Source of the DNA: Crocinitomicaceae bacterium
Lineage (GTDB): Bacteria > Bacteroidota > Bacteroidia > Flavobacteriales_D > Crocinitomicaceae
DNA length: 6,786 bases
Assembly (NCBI GenBank): GCA_027084145.1
Contig: JALWLM010000150.1
Coordinates: 1-6,786 of the forward strand
Direction of reading: 5' to 3'
Positions 1 to 5,344 of the stretch are shown here, one piece after another (position 1 is the stretch's first letter; the number at the start of each line of letters is the position of its first letter). The notes under the pieces were generated by a model. It searched no databases and was not told the origin of the DNA. It was given only the letters and a program-made list of their open reading frames with translations. Position numbers and translations under genes: made by a program.

Positions 1-147
1 CAATAATACTGCCCCTAAAACACGCAAAAAAATAAAAACACTAGGTGTAAGGTATTTTGGCATTATTCCTTTTGCAACAACAAAACTTGCTCCATATAAA
101 GCATTCACCAAAAAAAGGGATAAATGTGCTTTAATAATCTCTTTCAA
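1..147 (-). CDS. EamA/DMT-family permease, N-terminal fragment cut by the window edge
   Basis: Reading the minus strand leftwards from 147 gives 49 uninterrupted codons, beginning LKEIIKAHLSLFLVNALYGA, and the frame is still open at base 1. The pattern is a short amphipathic start, a first membrane helix containing LYGASFVVAKG, then a PKYLTPSVFIFLRVLGA segment leading into a second helix. This is typical of the first EamA repeat of drug/metabolite transporter permeases (family knowledge). Such proteins usually have ten helices and about 290-300 residues, so roughly five sixths of the gene lies outside. The substrate cannot be told. The start is probably TTG at 147-145, because an in-frame TGA lies at 162-160 and no ATG falls between; initiation there sits 4 nt after the upstream ArsC-like stop. 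It appears to be the last visible gene of the kynurenine-containing operon. The family call is good; the TTG start is less certain. Confidence 0.75.
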   Translation of the reverse strand, partial: MKEIIKAHLSLFLVNALYGASFVVAKGIMPKYLTPSVFIFLRVLGAVLL

Positions 148-151
148 AACC

Positions 152-502
152 TTATTTATTCAATGATTGTTTTGCTGCTTCAATCGTTTTTTTAGAATTC
201 CCAATAAAAACTTCTTCTTCATTGATAATAAACGGCCTCTTTAAAAAGGTGTATTCTTCCAACAGCAATTTTTTATAATCTTCTTCTTTAAGATTTTTTT
301 CTGCTAAGTTTAGTTCTTTGTATTTTCTTGCTCTTTTTGAAAAAAGAGCTTCATAAGACCTCGCTTTTTTGGCTATCCAGTCTAATGTTTCTTCATCAAT
401 GTTTTTTTCTTTGATGTTTTGTAGTTCAAAACCATCCAAATTAAGTTCTTTTAATATTTTTTTATTGGTAGAACAAGAGTCCAGGTAAAAAATTTTTTTC
501 AT
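152..502 (-). CDS. ArsC/Spx-family (YffB-like) thioredoxin-fold protein
   Basis: This is a 116-aa protein, the usual length for the ArsC/Spx/YffB family. It opens with a beta strand (KKIFYLDS) followed by Cys10 in CSTNKK, then a helix, a DGFELQNIKEKNIDEETL segment typical of the family, the stretch LFSKRARKYKEL (residues 54-65), and FLKRPFI (86-92) with the conserved Arg89-Pro90 that precedes the active-site strand. There is a single N-terminal Cys and no CXXC, so it is not Spx-like in redox chemistry. Cys is followed four residues later by Lys14 rather than the Arg of E. coli ArsC, which is closer to YffB. A true arsenate reductase activity is therefore not established, and a glutathione- or thiol-linked role is equally possible. 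ATG at 502 was chosen because it starts directly at the fold; the longer TTG start at 580 would overlap the preceding gene by 77 nt. One base separates it from the upstream stop, so it is probably operonic. Confidence 0.85.
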   Translation of the reverse strand: MKKIFYLDSCSTNKKILKELNLDGFELQNIKEKNIDEETLDWIAKKARSYEALFSKRARKYKELNLAEKNLKEEDYKKLLLEEYTFLKRPFIINEEEVFIGNSKKTIEAAKQSLNK

Positions 503-503
503 T

Positions 504-1406
504 TTAATTTCTTTGTCTATTTCTGTCTTGATCATTAATCTCAACCGGTGGGCAACCTTTCGCTTTCTTTTCAAAAGCAAACATGTATTTCAAATGAAAT
601 AAAAACGGCCAATAATGAGAAGAAAACCAATTTAATGTCGGTTGTCCTTTTTGCCACTCATGAACTCCAAAAACAGGAATTCTTACTCCCGGTATGAAAT
701 ACGCCCCCCTCTTTACTCTAAAACCAAACCCTAAGCCGTAATGAATTTGTGCAACAAGATTTCCGTGATAATCTTGAAACTCATCAACATAGTTTAACTG
801 TCCTATATGAGTCCCGTTTTCTCCTCCAAAAGAGGTTTCTATAAGCTGAAAACCTAAATTTACTCCTAAACTATTATCTAAAAAGAAATGACTTCCTTTT
901 TTAAGCTTTACGTTTTTATGTAAACTAAACCGTCCATAAATAAATCCTGATTGGTATTGTCCTTCTGTTTCTGTTGTGCCTAAAACGGTTCCCGAAGGAC
1001 TTAGCCTGTCAACTGAAATGGTTTCTCCTCCTCGAAAGTACTTAAATCCAATCCCCCAATCGTAATAACTCACCAAAATTGTTTTCAGCATTAATGAAAG
1101 CTTTGATCTTTTTTTAGGAAAGTGAAACATTCCTACTTCTATATATCCTCCAAGTTTACTTTTTGGGTCTGTCAAAAAACGACTTTTTGATCCTCCATCA
1201 TAAAAATCAACATATTTATTCTTTGAGTTAAGTTTTGTTAAAGTGTATGTTCCCCCTCCTTGTATTTGAAGGCCATGATTGTGTAGTGCTCTTAAATCTC
1301 TTTTCCCGAAAGCTTGTTTTTTATTTCTCGGGGTTAAATCTCGCTGTCCATAAATCCAAGCAAAAGAAAAAATAAAAATCCCGCTTATTAATAGTCCTTT
1401 TTTCAT
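504..1406 (-). CDS. Secreted protein, probable outer-membrane beta-barrel, family not recognised
   Basis: The 300-aa product begins with a clear signal peptide: MKK, a hydrophobic core (LLISGIFIFSFAW) and a cleavage region ending YGQ at residues 19-21, a common Bacteroidota form. The mature part has many alternating hydrophobic/polar, aromatic-rich stretches that look like amphipathic beta strands, for example GGYIEVGMFHF, YDWGIGFKYF, GFIYGRFSLH, NSLGVNLGFQLIE, HYGLGFGFRV and FHLKYMFAFE. It ends in a polar tail with one Cys (KGCPPVEINDQ). This suggests a small outer-membrane barrel; that is inference from pattern, and I do not recognise the family. The start ATG (1406) overlaps the kmo stop in ATGA, implying translational coupling with the kynurenine enzymes. 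A channel for tryptophan- or kynurenine-related compounds is conceivable, but nothing in the sequence shows it. A lipoprotein is excluded because no lipobox Cys follows the signal core. Confidence 0.8.
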   Translation of the reverse strand: MKKGLLISGIFIFSFAWIYGQRDLTPRNKKQAFGKRDLRALHNHGLQIQGGGTYTLTKLNSKNKYVDFYDGGSKSRFLTDPKSKLGGYIEVGMFHFPKKRSKLSLMLKTILVSYYDWGIGFKYFRGGETISVDRLSPSGTVLGTTETEGQYQSGFIYGRFSLHKNVKLKKGSHFFLDNSLGVNLGFQLIETSFGGENGTHIGQLNYVDEFQDYHGNLVAQIHYGLGFGFRVKRGAYFIPGVRIPVFGVHEWQKGQPTLNWFSSHYWPFLFHLKYMFAFEKKAKGCPPVEINDQDRNRQRN

Positions 1407-2770
1407 TTTTCTGTTTTTTCTAATATCGCATCCATCACCTCTTTGGTGTCCCAGACTTCTTCAATATTTTCAAATGAAGCCATTATTTCTTTCATTATCT
1501 TTGTTTGTCTTTTTCCTGCCTCTAATGCTTTATGGTAAGGAATATGACTAAATGTTACTTGTGAATATAACGGTATCCATTTATTTGGGTACAATTCTGA
1601 AAATTTTGCTTCTATTTTCTTTTGCAAAAGAAACTTTGGATCGGCCACATAATCTCTCATTACATAGTAATTATACAAAGAAAGATCTTGTAAAGCATCT
1701 CCATCCGGTTTTCTTATTTTACTGTATTCAGGAAGTATCTTTTCCCAGTTTTCTTTTCCGTTTTCCGTATATTTTTGCATTAATTCCCACAATACCGTAC
1801 AGTCTTCAAAGCCCCCATTCATTCCTTGTCCATAAAAAGGAACGGTTGCATGTGCTGCATCTCCGATCAATGCTGTTTTTCCATAATTCCACGGATAGGA
1901 ACGCATGATTGCCAAAGAAGACAATGGGTGATCTTCCCAATGGTCAGCAATGTCCGGCATTAATTCATAAAAATCCGGAAACGTTTCTTTAAAAAACCGA
2001 TCAACCTCTTCCTTTGTGTTTACTTTATCAAAAGAATGTTCTCCTCCTTCATGCGGCATAAATAAAGTACAAGTAAAAGACCCGTCCTCATTAGGTAGTG
2101 CAATTAACATAAAACGTCCTCTAGGCCAAATATGAAGCGTGTTTTTTTCCAGCTTATAAGAACCGTCTTCATTGGCAGGTAAAAGAATTTCCCGATACCC
2201 GTCTTCAATATAAGTTTGTGAAAAATTAAACCTGTCTTGTTTTTGAAATGCTTTATATCTTACTGCGGAGAAGGCTCCATCAGCAGCAAAAACAATGTCT
2301 GCTTGATCTTCTAACCTCTCCCCTGTCTCTTTATTTTTCAAATAAACAATACCTTTTTCTAAATCTGCTCCTACGCATTTCGTATTATAATGGATTTCTG
2401 CATTTCCTTCCTGTTCGGCAATATCCATCATTTTTGCATTAATTCCTCCTCTAGACACCGAATAAATTGCTTGTCCCTCTTTTCCATACGGTTGAAAAGT
2501 AAGGTTTCCTTCCATATCGTGCATTGTTCTTCCATACATTGGAATCGCTATTTCACGAATGATATCACCAACACCAACAGTGTCTAATGCTTTCCACCCT
2601 CTTGTGGATAACGCAAGGTTTATTGATTTCCCTGCGGAAATATCCGCATTTCGAATATCCGGGCGAGCTTCGTAAATGGTTACTTTATATCCGGCTTTTG
2701 ATAAATAAACCGCCCATAAAGACCCAACAAGCCCGGCTCCAACAATAATTGCTTTTTTTTCCTTCTCCAT
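1403..2770 (-). CDS. kmo: Kynurenine 3-monooxygenase (FAD-dependent)
   Basis: This enzyme hydroxylates L-kynurenine to 3-hydroxykynurenine using NADPH, O2 and FAD. The 455-aa product has the FAD Rossmann motif GAGLVG (11-16), the family signature KSINLALSTRG (48-58), the substrate-region Arg81 and Tyr95 (aligned by eye with human Arg85 and Tyr99), a second FAD motif GDAAHATVPFYGQGMNGGFEDC (303-324), and the C-terminal IPLYSQVTFSHIPYH (399-413) containing the equivalent of human Tyr398. In the motif that reads NYIEMR in human KMO this protein has NYYVMR (367-372), so the Glu position is Val370. There is no C-terminal membrane anchor, unlike mitochondrial KMO, so it should be cytoplasmic. ATG at 2770 is preferred over the in-frame GTG at 2791, which would overlap the upstream small gene; the leader is A-rich. 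It lies 5 nt after that gene and overlaps the next by 4 nt. The enzyme identity is very secure. Confidence 0.96.
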   Translation of the reverse strand: MEKEKKAIIVGAGLVGSLWAVYLSKAGYKVTIYEARPDIRNADISAGKSINLALSTRGWKALDTVGVGDIIREIAIPMYGRTMHDMEGNLTFQPYGKEGQAIYSVSRGGINAKMMDIAEQEGNAEIHYNTKCVGADLEKGIVYLKNKETGERLEDQADIVFAADGAFSAVRYKAFQKQDRFNFSQTYIEDGYREILLPANEDGSYKLEKNTLHIWPRGRFMLIALPNEDGSFTCTLFMPHEGGEHSFDKVNTKEEVDRFFKETFPDFYELMPDIADHWEDHPLSSLAIMRSYPWNYGKTALIGDAAHATVPFYGQGMNGGFEDCTVLWELMQKYTENGKENWEKILPEYSKIRKPDGDALQDLSLYNYYVMRDYVADPKFLLQKKIEAKFSELYPNKWIPLYSQVTFSHIPYHKALEAGKRQTKIMKEIMASFENIEEVWDTKEVMDAILEKTEK

Positions 2771-2775
2771 AATTT

Positions 2776-2997
2776 TTATTTTTTTCTCCACGATTTTGAA
2801 TATGGCGTATCAAAAAAGGTGTTTCTTTTTCTTTCTTTCAATTTCTTTTTATGAATGACTACACTTACTCTCCACAATATTATTCCCCCGACTAAAACTG
2901 CTATTGTTTGTATTACTAAATTAACATATAATGATATATCATTTACGCCCCCTGAAAATTTTACTTTTATTAATTCTTGTATTATTAATTCATCCAT
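2776..2997 (-). CDS. Small single-pass membrane protein of unknown function
   Basis: This 73-aa protein starts at ATG 2997-2995, which shares one base with the kynU stop (TAATG), and ends 5 nt before kmo. Its layout is a short N-terminal segment (MDELIIQELIKVKFSGGVND), one hydrophobic helix at about residues 24-43 (LYVNLVIQTIAVLVGGIILW), and a strongly basic tail with HKKKLKERKR followed by the aromatic FFDTPYSKSWRKK. By the positive-inside rule the tail should be cytoplasmic. The tight coupling on both sides and the sensible protein pattern support a real gene, not a chance frame. A longer reading from TTG at 3039 would intrude into kynU and is not preferred. I do not recognise a family. Its position between two kynurenine enzymes suggests, as inference only, a membrane tether or accessory factor; an unrelated passenger is equally allowed. 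Confidence 0.75.
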   Translation of the reverse strand: MDELIIQELIKVKFSGGVNDISLYVNLVIQTIAVLVGGIILWRVSVVIHKKKLKERKRNTFFDTPYSKSWRKK

Positions 2998-4274
2998 TAT
3001 TGTATTGATTTTTCCAAACATTGTCCAAACCGATAACAATCTTCAAAAGAATTGTATAATGGTACCGGTGCCACACGAATCACATTCGGTTCTCTCCAGT
3101 CTGCAATTACTCCTTGTTTTGTCAGGGCATCAAATAAAGCTTTTCCTTGACCATGAGCCAAAATCGACAACTGAGCTCCTCGTTTGTTTTTATCTTTTGG
3201 TGTAATAATTTCAAAGGTACATTTTTCCTTATTTCGTTTTGACACATCTTCAATAACAAACTCTAAATAAGCTGTTAAAACATCTCTTTTTTCACTTATT
3301 CTATCCATTCCCGCCTCTTCAAATATCTCTAATGATGCCAAATGTGCCGCCATTCCTAAAACCGGAGCGTTACTTAATTGCCACCCTTCGGCCCCCTTCA
3401 TTGGTTGAAATCCGGGCTCCATTAAAAAGCGGGTTTCTTTATCATGCCCCCACCACCCTGCAAATCGAGGAAGGTCTTTTCTTTCAGCATGTTTTTCATG
3501 GACAAATAATCCGGAAACACCTCCGGGCGAAGAGTTCATGTATTTGTACGAACACCAAGCCGCAAAATCAACCCCCCACTCATTTAACTTCAACTCTACA
3601 TTTCCCGCTGCATGAGCAAGGTCAAATCCTACATTTGCTCCAACATCATGCCCTGCTTTTGTAATTTTTTCCATATCGAAAAGCTGACCTGTATAATAGT
3701 TCACACCTCCAATCATTACAAGAGCTAATTCATCTCCAAGTTCTTTTATCTTAGACAAGACATCTTCTTCTCTTATTAAGTGCTCTCCGGGTCTGGGAGC
3801 AACTTCTATTAAATTTTTATTTACATCTAAGCCGTGAAATTTTACTTGTGACTCCAGCGCATATTGATCACTGGGAAACGCTTTTGCCTCACAAAGTATT
3901 TTTGTTCTTTTTCCCTTTGGTTGATAAAAAGAAACCATTAAAAGATGAAGGTTTGTTGTAAGCGAGTGAGTTACAACTACTTCTATTGGTTTTGCTCCTA
4001 CTATTTTTGCTAATTTTTCCGTTAAAAACTCATGATAACTAAACCATGGTCTTTGGGCTAAAAAATGACCTTCTACTCCGTATTTTGCCCAAGCACCTAA
4101 TTCTTCTTTAATTATTTTTTCTGTTGTCTTTGGTTGTAAACCTAAAGAGTTTCCTGTAAAATAAACCACTTCTTTATTCATAAATGTGGGAAAATAAAAC
4201 ATTTCTCTAAATGACCTTAATGGGTCATTTTTATCCATTTTTTGGGCAAAATCCAATGTGTTTTCAAATGTCAT
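2997..4274 (-). CDS. kynU: Kynureninase (PLP-dependent)
   Basis: Kynureninase cleaves 3-hydroxykynurenine (and kynurenine) to 3-hydroxyanthranilate (or anthranilate) plus alanine. The 425-aa product matches the usual length. Visible landmarks are GNSLGLQP (41-48), LTTNLHLLMVSF (105-116), the AKAFPSD segment whose Phe133 stacks on the cofactor in the family, FDLAHAAGN with Asp218 for the PLP pyridine nitrogen, the Schiff-base Lys244 in CSYKYMNSSPGG, and the C-terminal VIRVAPVPLYNSF with the carboxylate-binding Arg400. Several blocks read almost like human kynureninase. ATG 4274 is chosen because homologous proteins begin near this TFENTLDFA region. An in-frame GTG at 4292, preceded at 5 nt by AAGGA (4302-4298), would add six residues and is a credible alternative; GTG at 4349 is not. 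It is the first gene of the leftward operon and faces the divergent control region. Confidence 0.96.
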   Translation of the reverse strand: MTFENTLDFAQKMDKNDPLRSFREMFYFPTFMNKEVVYFTGNSLGLQPKTTEKIIKEELGAWAKYGVEGHFLAQRPWFSYHEFLTEKLAKIVGAKPIEVVVTHSLTTNLHLLMVSFYQPKGKRTKILCEAKAFPSDQYALESQVKFHGLDVNKNLIEVAPRPGEHLIREEDVLSKIKELGDELALVMIGGVNYYTGQLFDMEKITKAGHDVGANVGFDLAHAAGNVELKLNEWGVDFAAWCSYKYMNSSPGGVSGLFVHEKHAERKDLPRFAGWWGHDKETRFLMEPGFQPMKGAEGWQLSNAPVLGMAAHLASLEIFEEAGMDRISEKRDVLTAYLEFVIEDVSKRNKEKCTFEIITPKDKNKRGAQLSILAHGQGKALFDALTKQGVIADWREPNVIRVAPVPLYNSFEDCYRFGQCLEKSIQ

Positions 4275-4297
4275 TTTTACTTTTTTTATCACGCTTA

Positions 4298-4302
4298 TCC
4301 TT
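4298..4302 (-). promoter_or_regulatory. Shine-Dalgarno-like AAGGA bearing on the kynU start
   Basis: On the minus strand AAGGA (within GAGAAGGA) lies 5 nt before an in-frame GTG at 4292-4290 and 23 nt before the ATG at 4274. The spacing suits the GTG, not the ATG. Flavobacteria rarely rely on Shine-Dalgarno pairing, so this may be chance, but it leaves the exact kynU N-terminus open by six residues. Confidence 0.3.
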
Positions 4303-4304
4303 CT

Positions 4305-4312
4305 CAAAAATA
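4305..4312 (-). promoter_or_regulatory. Candidate -7 box TATTTTTG upstream of kynU
   Basis: Read on the minus strand these eight bases match the Bacteroidota -7 consensus TAnnTTTG. Initiation a few bases on would leave a leader of only about 20-25 nt before the kynU ATG and would place the alternative GTG almost at the transcript end. No TTG -33 element is found at 17-23 nt. In such AT-rich DNA the match may be chance. Confidence 0.25.
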
Positions 4313-4365
4313 AACAAAAGAATTGTTTTTTTATGTTTGGTGAAAACACAATTTTAATACCTCAA

Positions 4366-4373
4366 CAAAATTA
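4366..4373 (-). promoter_or_regulatory. Candidate -7 box TAATTTTG for the kynU operon
   Basis: This is a perfect TAnnTTTG on the minus strand, about 90 nt upstream of the kynU ATG, which would leave an untranslated leader of roughly 85 nt. No clear TTG -33 element occurs at the expected distance. It is one arm of an inverted repeat whose other arm is a similar box pointing towards the TonB-like gene. Confidence 0.3.
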
Positions 4374-4399
4374 TCTTTTGGTGGAATATATAATTTTTG
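4366..4399. repeat. Near-perfect inverted repeat in the divergent promoter region
   Basis: CAAAATTAT (4366-4374) and ATAATTTTTG (4390-4399) are inverted copies differing by one extra T, separated by 15 nt (CTTTTGGTGGAATAT). Each arm contains a TAnnTTTG-like box pointing outward, one towards kynU and one towards the TonB-like gene. It could be a pair of divergent promoters, a dimeric operator, or an accident of AT-rich DNA. The sequence is directly visible; the function is inference. Confidence 0.4.
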
Positions 4400-4406
4400 T
4401 ATCTTG
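4378..4406 (+). promoter_or_regulatory. Candidate promoter for the TonB-like gene and dioxygenase unit
   Basis: TTG at 4378-4380, a 19-nt spacer, and TATCTTG at 4400-4406 approximate the flavobacterial layout TTG, 17-23 nt, TAnnTTTG, with one T missing in the -7 element. Transcription would begin near 4413, leaving a leader of under 20 nt before the ATG at 4430. The overlapping TAATTTTTG at 4391-4399 is a competing -7 candidate with one extra T. No other promoter is needed for the downstream gene. Confidence 0.35.
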
Positions 4407-4429
4407 TAACAACATATAATCACTGTGTT

Positions 4430-4792
4430 ATGAAGATATTTTTACTTATTCTGTTTTTTCCTTTTATCACTTTTTCTCAAACCATTGTAGAAAACCCGGA
4501 TATTTCCGCCGAATTTCCCGAAGGAAATCAAAAATTAATCACTTTTTTATCTGAGAACATCAATTATCCTGAAGAAGCAAAAAAACAACAAGTTCAAGGG
4601 AAAGTATATGTCTCCTTCATTGTAGAAATAGATGGAAGTGTCTCTAATGTTAAAGTTCTACGAGGAGTTAATGCTTATCTGGATAGAGAAGCTGTTCGCG
4701 TTGTTTCTTCTTTTCCAAACTTTAATCCGGCAACAAAAGACGGTAAGCCTGTTCGAACAAAAATGGTCCTTCCCATATTATTTAAATTATAG
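4430..4792 (+). CDS. Secreted TonB C-terminal-domain protein
   Basis: This 120-aa protein has a signal peptide (MKIFLLILFFPFITFSQ, probable cleavage near residues 16-17) followed directly by a TonB-C fold at about residues 28-120. Matching features are INYPEEAKKQQVQGKVYVSF (44-63), the VEIDGSVSNVKVLRG strand-turn-strand, DREAVRVVSSFPNFNPA (85-101), and the closing GKPVRTKMVLPILF. Full TonB proteins have an inner-membrane anchor and a Pro-rich periplasmic linker; both are absent, so it cannot energise a receptor in the classical way and is better called a periplasmic TonB-C domain protein. Such short secreted forms are common in Bacteroidota (family knowledge), with unclear roles. ATG 4430 is preferred over TTG 4397 because it begins exactly at the signal peptide. 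It leads the plus-strand unit, with the dioxygenase gene 27 nt downstream. Confidence 0.85.
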   Translation: MKIFLLILFFPFITFSQTIVENPDISAEFPEGNQKLITFLSENINYPEEAKKQQVQGKVYVSFIVEIDGSVSNVKVLRGVNAYLDREAVRVVSSFPNFNPATKDGKPVRTKMVLPILFKL

Positions 4793-4819
4793 TTTTCTTT
4801 TATTTTTACGAAAAAAATC

Positions 4820-5344
4820 ATGAAAGCACCTTTTAATCTTAAACAATGGATTGATGACAACAGGGACTTATTAAAACCTCCTGTGAGTAATAAAAACCTT
4901 TATGTTGAGGCCGGCGATTTTATTGTTATGATTGTTGGAGGGCCTAATGCTCGAAAAGATTATCATTACAACGAAAGTGAAGAGCTTTTTTATCAATTAG
5001 AAGGTGATATCACCGTACGAATTCAAGAAGACGGAAAAGCAAAAGATGTTGTTATTAAAGAGGGGGATATTTTTCTTCTTCCTCCAAACATTCCACACTC
5101 TCCCATCCGTGGAGAAAACACCGTTGGACTTGTTATTGAACGAGTAAGAAAAGGAACTGATCTTGTCGACGGGTTGATGTGGTTTTGTGATAAGTGTAAC
5201 AACAAATTACATGAATACCGATTCACGTTAAAAGATATTGAAAAAGATTTTCTTTCTCGATTTAGAGAGTTTTATGGATCTGAAGAATATAGAACGTGTA
5301 AAAAGTGTGGTCATGTAATGGAGGTTGACGAGCGATTTGTTTAA
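4820..5344 (+). CDS. nbaC: 3-hydroxyanthranilate 3,4-dioxygenase (bacterial type)
   Basis: This non-haem Fe(II) cupin opens the ring of 3-hydroxyanthranilate with O2 to give 2-amino-3-carboxymuconate semialdehyde, which cyclises to quinolinate. The 174-aa product has the iron ligands His49, Glu55 (HYNESEELF) and His93 (PPNIPHSP), and the substrate-binding Arg45, Arg97 and Glu107 at the spacing known from the Cupriavidus enzyme, shifted by about two to three residues. The C-terminal half carries two Cys pairs, Cys123/Cys126 (CDKC) and Cys160/Cys163 (CKKC), the rubredoxin-like second metal site that marks the bacterial form. The ATG is preceded by an A-rich stretch (CGAAAAAAATC) and lies 27 nt after the TonB-like gene, so the two are probably co-transcribed. 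The gene is on the strand opposite kynU and kmo. The stop lies in a TTAA shared with the convergent neighbour. Symbol haaO is also used. Confidence 0.96.
   Translation: MKAPFNLKQWIDDNRDLLKPPVSNKNLYVEAGDFIVMIVGGPNARKDYHYNESEELFYQLEGDITVRIQEDGKAKDVVIKEGDIFLLPPNIPHSPIRGENTVGLVIERVRKGTDLVDGLMWFCDKCNNKLHEYRFTLKDIEKDFLSRFREFYGSEEYRTCKKCGHVMEVDERFV

Noticed and set aside
152..580. A 142-aa version of the ArsC-like protein starting at TTG 580
   Set aside because: The extra 26 residues are basic, unrelated to the fold, and overlap the preceding secreted-protein gene by 77 nt. ATG 502 begins exactly at the first beta strand.
2771..2791. GTG start at 2791 for kmo
   Set aside because: It overlaps the end of the small membrane-protein gene and adds only a lysine-rich hexamer region before a second Met that directly precedes the Rossmann strand.
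2776..3039. An 87-aa version of the small membrane protein starting at TTG 3039
   Set aside because: It would run 42 nt into kynU from a rare start codon. ATG 2997 forms a normal TAATG coupling with the kynU stop.
1552..3664. Plus-strand open frames of 64-118 codons at 1552-1908, 2248-2442, 2390-2587, 2855-3205 and 3332-3664
   Set aside because: They lie antisense to kmo, the small membrane protein and kynU, have no recognisable domain, and are composition-driven shadows of strongly supported genes.
4332..4339. Plus-strand TATGTTTG, a perfect TAnnTTTG box
   Set aside because: No TTG occurs at 17-23 nt upstream, and a transcript from here would have a leader of about 85 nt when closer candidates exist; one of several matches expected in AT-rich DNA.
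4275..4349. GTG start at 4349 for kynU
   Set aside because: The 25 added residues have no counterpart in kynureninases and include promoter-like DNA; they look like an untranslated leader in an open frame.
4793..4819. Possible terminator or separate promoter between the TonB-like gene and the dioxygenase gene
   Set aside because: The 27-nt gap is T- and A-rich but has no hairpin and no proper TAnnTTTG box; read-through is the simpler reading.
4632..5226. Short frames at 4632-4823 (plus), 4675-4860 (minus) and 5023-5226 (minus)
   Set aside because: They overlap the TonB-like and dioxygenase genes in other frames, and their sequences show no protein-like pattern or signal.
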